Shown here piece by piece: positions 1 to 5,016 of a stretch of DNA of 6,773 nucleotides. The translations under genes and the position numbers were made by a program. Location: contig DAHXMQ010000281.1 of assembly GCA_027371625.1 (NCBI GenBank), forward strand, positions 1 through 6,773, read 5' to 3'. Below the pieces are notes generated by a model. The model was not told the DNA's origin. It saw only the letters and a list, made by a program, of their open reading frames with translations, and did not search any database. Each line of letters begins with the position of its first letter. Positions within the stretch are counted from its first letter, which is position 1. The stretch comes from Candidatus Methanoperedentaceae archaeon. Its GTDB lineage: Archaea > Halobacteriota > Methanosarcinia > Methanosarcinales > Methanoperedenaceae.

Positions 1-1116
1 GATGAGGAAGATGGAAAGAAAGCGGTTGACATCGATAATATAAAGATTGAGAAAAAAGTGGGAAAAAGCGTGGACGAGAGCGAGCTTGTAAAAGGCGTTG
101 TTCTTGATAAGGACAAGGCACACCACAATATGCCAAATAAAGTGAAGGATGCGAAAATCGCGCTCATCACGCGACCCATTGAATTCAGCAAGATGGAGCT
201 TGAAGCTGAGATTGATATCTCAACACCCGATGAGCTTACCAGATACCTTGACCAGGAGGAGCAGATAGTTCACGATATAGTGAATCGAATCGAGGCTTCG
301 GGGGCAAACGTTGTGCTCTGCTCACTTGGCATTGAAGAGCTTGCCCAGCACTTCCTCGCAAAAGCGAATATTCTCGCGATAGAGAGGGTTGAGAAAAAGG
401 ATATCGAGAAGGTAGCACGGGCTATCGGGGCAAATCTCATAACAAGCGTGGATGATTTCAATGCCTCCGATTTAGGAAGCGCGGGACTTGTAGAGCTTCG
501 GGGGCATGGCGAGGAAAAGATGCTTTTCATCACCGAGTGTAGCAACCCGAAGGCTGTGTCCATCGTAATACGCGGCGGAACCGAGCATGTGGTGGATAGC
601 ACTGAGCGGGCTCTTGAAGACGCTTTAAGGGTCGTCGGCGTAGCAATCGAGGATGGGAAACTTGTTGCAGGAGCTGGTTCACCTGAGATCGAGCTTGCTC
701 TGAGATTGAAGGACTATGCTTCCTCGCTGAAAGGCAGGGAGCAGCTTGCGGTTTCGAAGTTCGCAGAGGCTCTTGAGGTAGTCCCGAGAACACTGGCTGA
801 GAATGCCGGGCTTGATGCCATTGATATGCTCGTTGAGCTTCGAAGCCAGCACGAGAGGGGGAAGAAGGATGCAGGGCTTAACGTGTTCACAGGAGTGGTC
901 GAGGATATGTGGGAGAACGGAGTTATCGAGCCGTTACGAGTGAAGACGCAGGCTGTGAACTCAGCAACTGAAACGGCAATTATGATTCTGAGGATAGACG
1001 ATGTGCTTGCTGCCACGGGCGGAACTGAAACCCAAGGCGTAGGTGGCGCCTGCGCCCCGGGCGCTCCGTGCGGCATGGGTGGGATGGGGGGCATGCCTCC
1101 CGGCATGATGATGTAA
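1..1116 (+). CDS. thsA: Thermosome (group II chaperonin) subunit, 5'-truncated by the window
   Basis: ATP-driven cytosolic folding chamber subunit. Frame 1 is open from the first base, so the gene starts upstream; 371 codons are visible of the roughly 540-550 usual for the family. What remains covers the apical domain, the second half of the intermediate domain and the equatorial C-terminus. Recognisable family blocks are the opening VDIDNIKIEKK, VIRGGTEHVVDSTERAL, the nucleotide-contacting segment VAGAGSPEIELALRL (bases about 667-711), and GLNVFTGVVEDMWENGVIEPLRVK in two adjoining parts. The protein ends in the glycine/methionine-rich tail typical of thermosomes (GMGGMGGMPPGMMM). Two features are slightly unusual: the canonical GGGA of the equatorial motif reads GAGS, and the tail contains a CAPGAPC cysteine pair. 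The N-terminal GDGTT ATP motif lies off-window. Heat-shock induction is common for the family, but the promoter is not visible. The family call is secure; which paralogue (alpha, beta or gamma) is not known. Confidence 0.97.
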   Translation, partial: DEEDGKKAVDIDNIKIEKKVGKSVDESELVKGVVLDKDKAHHNMPNKVKDAKIALITRPIEFSKMELEAEIDISTPDELTRYLDQEEQIVHDIVNRIEASGANVVLCSLGIEELAQHFLAKANILAIERVEKKDIEKVARAIGANLITSVDDFNASDLGSAGLVELRGHGEEKMLFITECSNPKAVSIVIRGGTEHVVDSTERALEDALRVVGVAIEDGKLVAGAGSPEIELALRLKDYASSLKGREQLAVSKFAEALEVVPRTLAENAGLDAIDMLVELRSQHERGKKDAGLNVFTGVVEDMWENGVIEPLRVKTQAVNSATETAIMILRIDDVLAATGGTETQGVGGACAPGAPCGMGGMGGMPPGMMM

Positions 1117-1158
1117 TACTTTCACTTCGCTTGCAGAGCATATTAATAGCGAGGAGGC

Positions 1159-1163
1159 TTTTT
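1159..1163 (+). terminator. Weak T5 tract after the thermosome gene
   Basis: A run of five T lies 43 bases after the thermosome stop codon. Archaeal RNA polymerase commonly terminates at oligo-T without a hairpin. This is the only T-run of that length on the + strand between the two genes, so it is the best available candidate, but it is short. Confidence 0.3.
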
Positions 1164-1170
1164 CTGGACT

Positions 1171-1199
1171 GGATTGGAGCGATGCTTCGTTTCCGATCC
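1171..1199 (+). other. Imperfect inverted repeat (possible hairpin) between thermosome and alba
   Basis: GGATTGGAG (1171-1179) can pair with 1191-1199 through seven Watson-Crick and two G-T pairs around an 11-base loop. It lies in the 127-base gap between the convergent thermosome and alba genes. It could be a 3'-end stem of either transcript. Apart from this stem, a small CCCTG/CAGGG stem at 1205-1219 and the T/A tracts, I see nothing else in the gap. Confidence 0.3.
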
Positions 1200-1226
1200 T
1201 CATCCCCTGTTTGGCAGGGCGAATCC

Positions 1227-1239
1227 AAAAATTAAAAAA
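1227..1239 (-). terminator. Oligo-T terminator of alba
   Basis: Read on the minus strand, T6 (1234-1239) and T5 (1227-1231) follow the alba stop codon within 17 bases, separated by AA. Closely spaced T tracts are the standard intrinsic termination signal of archaeal RNA polymerase. Confidence 0.6.
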
Positions 1240-1243
1240 TAAG

Positions 1244-1513
1244 CTACTTCACCATCACGATTTCTATTATGGAAACGTTCGATTCTCCTCTATCAGTAGC
1301 AATCTTTTCAGTCCCGATCTTGATATCCTTGACTTTGGAGTTCTCCAAAAACCTGTTCTTTGCAACTTCGACTACGTCAACTGCCCTCGAAATTGCCTTT
1401 CCTCTTGCCTTCACTGCAACCTCAGATGCTCCGTTGTTGAACTGCGTAACCACTGCAAGTACATAGTTCATCACTGGTTTGTTTCCGATATACACTACGT
1501 TATCTTCTGTCAT
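1244..1513 (-). CDS. albA: DNA/RNA-binding chromatin protein Alba
   Basis: Small basic nucleoid protein, 89 residues, which forms dimers that coat DNA and also bind RNA. Diagnostic blocks are [20 protein letters not shown] (residues 6-25), the central [22 protein letters not shown] in the two-helix core, and the C-terminal strand [13 protein letters not shown]. At the position of Sulfolobus Alba Lys16, the acetylation target, this protein has Asn11, followed by the conserved Lys12; as I recall, GNKPVMNYV is common in euryarchaeal Alba. The ATG start is supported by a strong SD, GGAAGGG on the minus strand at 1519-1525, five bases upstream. The gene is single, divergent from purC, and followed by oligo-T tracts, so it is probably monocistronic. 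Length and motifs match the family fully. Confidence 0.96.
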   Translation of the reverse strand: MTEDNVVYIGNKPVMNYVLAVVTQFNNGASEVAVKARGKAISRAVDVVEVAKNRFLENSKVKDIKIGTEKIATDRGESNVSIIEIVMVK

Positions 1514-1552
1514 TTTTGCCCTTCCTTACACCGTCAATTACAATGCTCCTAC

Positions 1553-1562
1553 ATATATTTAA
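1553..1562 (-). promoter_or_regulatory. TATA box of alba
   Basis: On the minus strand TTAAATATAT is centred about 44 bases before the alba ATG. A start site about 26 bases downstream falls near 1531, which gives a leader of roughly 18 bases that includes the SD at 1519-1525. The AT-rich core could also be read from the + strand towards purC, since it is nearly symmetrical in composition. Confidence 0.55.
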
Positions 1563-1579
1563 CGAAATTTTTGCAATCA

Positions 1580-1587
1580 TTTATATC
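1580..1587 (+). promoter_or_regulatory. Candidate TATA box of purC
   Basis: TTTATATC matches the archaeal TATA consensus. Its centre is about 27 bases from the purC ATG at 1611, so the predicted start is at or just before the ATG, giving a leaderless mRNA. That conflicts with the SD-like GAGG at 1602-1605, which would then be untranscribed. Either the start site lies a few bases upstream, or the AT-rich element at 1553-1562 drives purC instead. Confidence 0.5.
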
Positions 1588-1610
1588 CAAAAAGAATCAC
1601 TGAGGAAACC

Positions 1611-2330
1611 ATGAAAAGGCTATCGGAAATCTATTCGGGCAAGGCAAAGACAGTTTTTAGAACTGACAATCCTGAAAAGCTCATAATGGAATTCAGGGAC
1701 AGCCTCACAGCCTTCGATGGCAGGAAGAAAAGCACCGCGCCGAAAAAGGGATACTACAATGCACAGATAGCCGCAAAGCTTTTCCAGCTGCTCGGGGAGA
1801 AGGGAGTTAAAACGCATTTTGACAGCATGCTTTCCAAGACCGAGATGGTGGTGGATGCCGTAGATATAATAAAAATCGAAGTAATCGTGAGGAATATCGC
1901 AGCGGGTTCGCTTACAAAGAAATACCCTTTCAAGACAGGACAGAAGCTCGACCCACCGATTCTGATTTTCGATTACAAGAGCGATGAATACGGCGACCCG
2001 ATGATTAATGACGATATAGCTATTGCTCTGGGACTTGCCACGAAGGATGAACTTTTCAGGATTCGAGAGCTTGCACTTCGGATCAATTCTATACTTGTCG
2101 AGTACTTAGATGAAAGAAATCTCCTGCTGCCCGATTTCAAGCTTGAGTTCGGAAGGCTGGGAGACGAGATAGTGCTGGCTGATGAGATCTCCTGCGATAC
2201 CTGCAGGTTCTGGGATAAAACAACAGGCGAATCGCTGGATAAGGACGTGTTCAGGTTTGACAAGGGCGACCTTGTGGCTGCATATCGCGAGGTTGCAAGA
2301 AGGATAGTGCCTGAGATATTTGCCGATTAA
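1611..2330 (+). CDS. purC: Phosphoribosylaminoimidazole-succinocarboxamide (SAICAR) synthase
   Basis: Purine biosynthesis enzyme that joins CAIR and aspartate with ATP to give SAICAR. The 239 residues match the usual length of the single-domain bacterial/archaeal enzyme. Visible motifs are the N-terminal ATP-binding [10 protein letters not shown] (residues 7-16), signature 1 VRNIAAGSL (93-101), and signature 2 [14 protein letters not shown] (189-202). In the usual form of signature 2 a proline precedes DTC (ISPDTCR); here it is cysteine (ISCDTC), which should not affect the catalytic residues. The ATG start has GAGG five bases upstream. No other purine genes are in the window: alba lies divergently upstream and a TPR gene converges downstream with one base between the stops. 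Strong family match. Confidence 0.97.
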   Translation: MKRLSEIYSGKAKTVFRTDNPEKLIMEFRDSLTAFDGRKKSTAPKKGYYNAQIAAKLFQLLGEKGVKTHFDSMLSKTEMVVDAVDIIKIEVIVRNIAAGSLTKKYPFKTGQKLDPPILIFDYKSDEYGDPMINDDIAIALGLATKDELFRIRELALRINSILVEYLDERNLLLPDFKLEFGRLGDEIVLADEISCDTCRFWDKTTGESLDKDVFRFDKGDLVAAYREVARRIVPEIFAD

Positions 2331-2331
2331 A

Positions 2332-3669
2332 CTACCTTCCCTTTAGCCTTGAAACTCCCTGTTTCACTTTGAGCAGCAACTTTTCAGGCACACATTCAAG
2401 TTTTTCAGAATCAAGATAGAATGCCCTTATCCATGCCTGGGTCGCCCTTTCATAGCTGCCAAGATTATAATAAACCAACCCTATGCCGTGGTACGCTTCC
2501 GGAGATTCGGGTTCGAACCTCGAAGCTTCCTGGAATTCCCCAAGCGCCTCCTCATACATGCCCCTTTCTGCAAGAATACTCCCAAGATTTATGTGGGCAG
2601 GGGCATAATCGGGGTCTAGCCTGAGCGCCTCCCTGAACTCCACAATAGCCTCCTGATTTTTGTTTTGCAGCGCATAGATATGCCCGAGGTTATTGCGGGC
2701 AACCGCATACGCTGGGTTTAGTCTGAGCGCTTCTCTGAGTTCTTCTATCGCATCCTCATACCTGCCCGTTCTTGCATAAAGGCTTCCGAGGTTGTTGTGC
2801 GCCTCTATGTATGCCGGATTGAGCCTGAGCGCCTCCTGAAGTTCTCTTTTCGCCTCGTCATGCTTTCCCATCTTGTCATAGGTTACTGCAAGGTTATTGT
2901 AGGCTTCGATATAACCTGGATTGAACTGCAAAGCGGTATTTAGCTCTTCTATTGCTTCCTCGTATCTGCCTATCCTGTCATAGGCAATGCCGAGATTGTT
3001 ATGGATATTGTGGCTCAAGCCGATTCCTGTTGTTAGCTGGAAAAATGAGTAATACGTGGCGAAAAGCTTGGAAGTCTCGTCATCCAGCCCGGCTGTATTC
3101 TTCAGGTGGTAATAACTTTCTTCCCTGCTATATCGGTTAGCATCCACCTCTATTATAGAATCGATGCTGAAATCTACGAAAATCATCGAATCGGGAGAGA
3201 ACCCGTCTATCGAGAGAAAGACATGCTGTCCTGCGCTTGCAGCCTTTACCTCAGGCACAAGGCAACTCGTGAGAATATAGCCAAGCTGGGTGATTGCAGC
3301 GCAGGAGGCAAGGAATTCCTGCTCTTTCCTCTTGTCCTTTTCGGGAATGCCGGCTCTTTCGATAAGTACAAAAATGTCTTCGTTCCTGTGATCTAAACCA
3401 TTGACAAGATATTTGATCAGTTTTGTGGGAAAATCGGGGCGATAATAGCCTCTGTTTTCTAATTGAAGCATCAGTTCTTTTAGCAAATTGATTAATCCAG
3501 CAGTATCTTTTGCTTCCTGCCCGGTGTACGCAGCCTGCCTGAGCTTTTCGAAGTCTATCTCTTTTAATAAGATATCAAGTTCGTGGAGGATATTCTGGAT
3601 GGCAGTCTCGTGATAGCCCATGCGTGCGAGCATGTCTTGGATGTCGGAAAATGAGTTTATACGGATCAT
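2332..3669 (-). CDS. TPR-repeat protein with an unrecognised, possibly transglutaminase-like, N-terminal domain
   Basis: Cytosolic protein of 445 residues with no signal peptide or membrane segment. Residues about 220-423 are six consecutive 34-residue tetratricopeptide repeats with the W/N-LG-Y--G-Y-eA pattern (for example NNLGIAYDRIGRYEEAIEEL) and consensus NPAY linkers; this is a protein-protein interaction solenoid. Residues 1-120 are mostly helical and charged and I do not recognise them. Residues 121-170 read as a helix starting ASCAAI, a strand ending GQHVFLSID, then MIFVDFS. This resembles the Cys-His-Asp layout of transglutaminase-fold proteins (C123, H149, D166), but it is a visual resemblance only. 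No SD precedes the ATG; a TATA box at 3697-3703 predicts a start site about 5 bases upstream, so translation is probably nearly leaderless. The gene is divergent from the heat-shock operon and converges on purC. The TPR call is certain; the cellular role is unknown. Confidence 0.93.
   Translation of the reverse strand: MIRINSFSDIQDMLARMGYHETAIQNILHELDILLKEIDFEKLRQAAYTGQEAKDTAGLINLLKELMLQLENRGYYRPDFPTKLIKYLVNGLDHRNEDIFVLIERAGIPEKDKRKEQEFLASCAAITQLGYILTSCLVPEVKAASAGQHVFLSIDGFSPDSMIFVDFSIDSIIEVDANRYSREESYYHLKNTAGLDDETSKLFATYYSFFQLTTGIGLSHNIHNNLGIAYDRIGRYEEAIEELNTALQFNPGYIEAYNNLAVTYDKMGKHDEAKRELQEALRLNPAYIEAHNNLGSLYARTGRYEDAIEELREALRLNPAYAVARNNLGHIYALQNKNQEAIVEFREALRLDPDYAPAHINLGSILAERGMYEEALGEFQEASRFEPESPEAYHGIGLVYYNLGSYERATQAWIRAFYLDSEKLECVPEKLLLKVKQGVSRLKGR
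2401..3012 (-). repeat. Six tandem 102-bp TPR-coding units
   Basis: The six 34-residue TPRs give a 102-bp DNA periodicity. The word CTGAGCGC recurs on the + strand at 2621, 2723 and 2825, exactly 102 bases apart. The middle repeats are the most alike (EALRLNPAY/EALRLDPDY), which suggests recent internal duplication or gene conversion. Confidence 0.85.
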
Positions 3670-3696
3670 TTTTTACGGGAGTTTATTTACTATCCG

Positions 3697-3703
3697 ATAT
3701 AAA
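3697..3703 (-). promoter_or_regulatory. TATA box of the TPR gene
   Basis: On the minus strand GTTTATATC is centred near 3700. A start site about 26 bases downstream falls near 3674, only 4-5 bases before the ATG, which agrees with the absence of any SD. Confidence 0.5.
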
Positions 3704-3750
3704 CCCATCTGACAAACAATTGGTATAATTTTTTAAAGTCATCCGTTACC

Positions 3751-3758
3751 TTTATATA
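3751..3758 (+). promoter_or_regulatory. TATA box of the heat-shock operon
   Basis: TTTATATA is a strong archaeal TATA box. Its centre near 3755 predicts a transcription start around 3779-3783, inside the operator palindrome, and a leader of about 35-40 bases before the ATG at 3818. The sequence directly upstream (GTTACC) is not a good purine-rich BRE. Confidence 0.7.
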
Positions 3759-3766
3759 CTATCCTC

Positions 3767-3783
3767 ACTAACCTAAGGTTAGT
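3767..3783 (+). promoter_or_regulatory. HSR1-type operator, CTAAC-N5-GTTAG palindrome
   Basis: ACTAACCTAAGGTTAGT is a perfect inverted repeat with 8-base arms around one central base. It contains CTAAC, five bases, GTTAG, the motif I recall being reported for the A. fulgidus heat-shock regulator HSR1. It starts 8 bases after the TATA box and covers the predicted start site, a position where a bound dimer would block initiation. The first gene downstream encodes an HSR1-like protein, so autorepression that is relieved by heat is the natural reading. Confidence 0.8.
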
Positions 3784-3800
3784 AACCTCAAGTCACTAAC
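3778..3800 (+). promoter_or_regulatory. Third half-site and alternative inverted repeat in the operon leader
   Basis: The right half-site GTTAGT (3778-3783) is also exactly complementary to ACTAAC at 3795-3800, with an 11-base spacer. TCACTAAC itself occurs twice, at 3765-3772 and 3793-3800. The extra CTAAC could be a weak second regulator contact, or the repeat could form a short leader hairpin just before the SD if transcription starts far enough upstream. Confidence 0.4.
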
Positions 3801-3802
3801 TC

Positions 3803-3809
3803 GGGGTGA
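3803..3809 (+). promoter_or_regulatory. Ribosome binding site that fixes the hsr1 start
   Basis: GGGGTGA contains GGTGA, complementary to the archaeal 16S 3' end, eight bases before ATG 3818. A GTG at 3806 in the same frame lies inside this element and has no SD of its own, so ATG 3818 is preferred. Confidence 0.7.
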
Positions 3810-3817
3810 AACAAGAC

Positions 3818-4432
3818 ATGGAATCAGCACAATTGTTGGACATACTCGGGAACGAGAACCGAAGGAAAATACTGCAGCTCCTTGCAAGCCGCCCATGCTA
3901 CATGAGCGAGATAGCAGAGCGTCTTGATGTGGGAGCGAAGGCAATACTGGGGCATCTTTTGCTTCTTGAGAGGTCAGGTCTTATCGAAGCCAATGTTGAC
4001 GAGCAGCGGCGCAAGTACTTCCATATAACAGACAACCTCCGTCTTGAGGTATTTGTGTCGCCCTACTCCTTCGAGGTTGAGACAACGGCGATAGCCTCCG
4101 GCGTCCAAAAGCATGATGCGAAGTCCCGTCAGGCAATAACAGGGCTAAAAGCCCTCTACGGCGAGATACAGGGGCTTCTGGAAGAGAGGCGCAACGTGAT
4201 GCAGCAGTATCAGCAGTTGCAGTCCGACATCACCGAAGCAATGGGGCAGAGCATGGATGCCATCGAGGAAGTAGCATCCGACCATATGGAGGCTGAGATA
4301 CTCTACGCGTTGCTGAAAGGTCCGATGAACCAGCGTGCATTGTCCATGCAGCTTGGGATACCCGAATACGTGCTTGAGGGATATCTTGAAGGAATGCTAC
4401 AAAAAAGAAATAATAAAAGAAGAAGAAAATAA
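3818..4432 (+). CDS. hsr1: HSR1-like heat-shock transcriptional regulator (ArsR-type winged helix), probable 3' frameshift
   Basis: First gene of the heat-shock operon, 204 residues as read. Residues 5-70 are an ArsR-like winged helix: LLDILGNENRRKILQLLASR, the recognition region YMSEIAERLDVGAKAILGHL, then the wing GLIEANVDEQRRKYFHIT. Residues about 100-150 look helical and coiled-coil-like, a probable dimerisation segment. Residues from 156 form a second winged-helix-like module (EILYALLKGPMNQRALSMQLGIPEYVLEGYLEGML). The predicted end, RNNKRRRK, is unlike such a domain. If the A6 run at 4401-4406 is shortened by one base, the protein continues QKEIIKEEENNYSIG and stops at 4446-4448 (209 residues), a convincing wing strand. 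The context of a CTAAC-N5-GTTAG operator with hsp20 and cdc48 downstream supports an HSR1 identity and autorepression. The gene symbol is assigned by this analogy. The ATG is chosen because of the SD at 3803-3809. Confidence 0.85.
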   Translation: MESAQLLDILGNENRRKILQLLASRPCYMSEIAERLDVGAKAILGHLLLLERSGLIEANVDEQRRKYFHITDNLRLEVFVSPYSFEVETTAIASGVQKHDAKSRQAITGLKALYGEIQGLLEERRNVMQQYQQLQSDITEAMGQSMDAIEEVASDHMEAEILYALLKGPMNQRALSMQLGIPEYVLEGYLEGMLQKRNNKRRRK

Positions 4433-4457
4433 CTATAGTATAGGCTGAAAATATATA

Positions 4458-4462
4458 GAGGT
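4458..4462 (+). promoter_or_regulatory. Ribosome binding site of hsp20
   Basis: GAGGT lies eight bases before the ATG at 4471. The frame-restored hsr1 stop (4446-4448) leaves only 22 bases before hsp20, which fits co-transcription. Confidence 0.6.
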
Positions 4463-4470
4463 AAGAAAAA

Positions 4471-4981
4471 ATGTTCAATTGGAGAAAACCCGAAAAGGGA
4501 TTTTTTGAGGAATTTGAAAGAGAAATGGAAGAAATGAACCGGCTCATCGAAAGCATGGTGCGTTCGACAGGCAGCGAGCCTCTGGTTTACGGGTTCAGCG
4601 TGCATGTCGGACCAGACGGGGTGCCCCGCATGGAGCATTTCGGGAACGTAAGGCTGACTCCTGAGCTAAATGCCAGGGAAGACGGGCGCAATGTGAGGGA
4701 GCCCTTTACCAGTTCGATGATCGATGAAAAGAGTAACGAACTCAAGATAACGGCAGAAATGCCGGGTATAAAGAAAGAAGACATCGCGCTTATATCGACC
4801 GAAAACGAAGTTGTGATAAAAGCAGAGGGCGAAAGGCAGGAAATACTACAAGGGCATAAACACCCCATGCCCTGTAGATACCGACAGCGCAACTGCAAAG
4901 TATAACAACGGAGTTCTGGAAGTAACTCTCAAGCTCAAGGAAACTCCAAAACCAAAAGGAAAGACAATAAAAATCGAGTAA
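4471..4981 (+). CDS. hsp20: Hsp20/alpha-crystallin small heat-shock protein, split by a +1 frameshift
   Basis: ATP-independent holdase that binds unfolding proteins. In the starting frame the gene stops at 4905 (144 residues) and the last about 20 residues are not Hsp20-like. The first 123 residues are typical: a helical N-terminus ([20 protein letters not shown]), [10 protein letters not shown], then the start of the alpha-crystallin domain ([24 protein letters not shown]). From 4841 in the +1 frame the domain resumes with [20 protein letters not shown], the family motif A-x-x-x-N-G-V-L (residues 142-149 of the restored protein), [14 protein letters not shown], and the C-terminal I-x-I anchor (IKI), ending at TAA 4979-4981. 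The restored protein has 169 residues, a normal length. One extra base near 4834-4840, or two missing ones, explains this. The downstream half shows no decay, so a sequence error or a very recent mutation is more likely than an old pseudogene. It sits second in the operon, between its regulator and cdc48. Confidence 0.88.
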
Positions 4982-4984
4982 AGA

Positions 4985-5004
4985 CCCCGTATTTAAATAC
5001 GGGG
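4985..5004 (+). repeat. 20-bp perfect palindrome between hsp20 and cdc48
   Basis: CCCCGTAT-TTAA-ATACGGGG begins three bases after the hsp20 stop and ends 12 bases before the cdc48 ATG. As RNA it would form an 8-bp stem with a TTAA loop. No T tract follows, so it is not a classical terminator. The core TTTAAATA also resembles a TATA box. It may be an mRNA processing or stability element, a protein binding site, or an internal promoter. Confidence 0.75.
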
Positions 5005-5016
5005 ATTAAGGTATAT

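Noticed and set aside
1211..1603. 130-codon + strand open frame rich in cysteine and histidine across alba
   Set aside because: It is antisense to the clear Alba gene and has an unnatural composition (many C, H, S, F); it is a shadow of alba plus its promoter.
3806..3817. GTG start four codons upstream for the heat-shock regulator
   Set aside because: This GTG lies inside the GGGGTGA ribosome binding site of ATG 3818 and has no SD of its own.
4230..4638. Two minus-strand frames over the hsr1-hsp20 junction, rich in F and Y
   Set aside because: The aromatic-rich stretch is the complement of the A-rich gene junction; the frames are antisense to two recognised genes.
4831..4850. Programmed +1 ribosomal frameshifting in hsp20
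   Set aside because: I see no recognisable slippery or rare-stop context at the junction (cag gaa ata), and the Hsp20 family is not known for recoding; an indel is simpler.
4985..5004. The palindrome as an intrinsic terminator or a CRISPR-type repeat
   Set aside because: No oligo-T follows it, which archaeal termination needs, and it occurs only once in the window without spacer-like neighbours.
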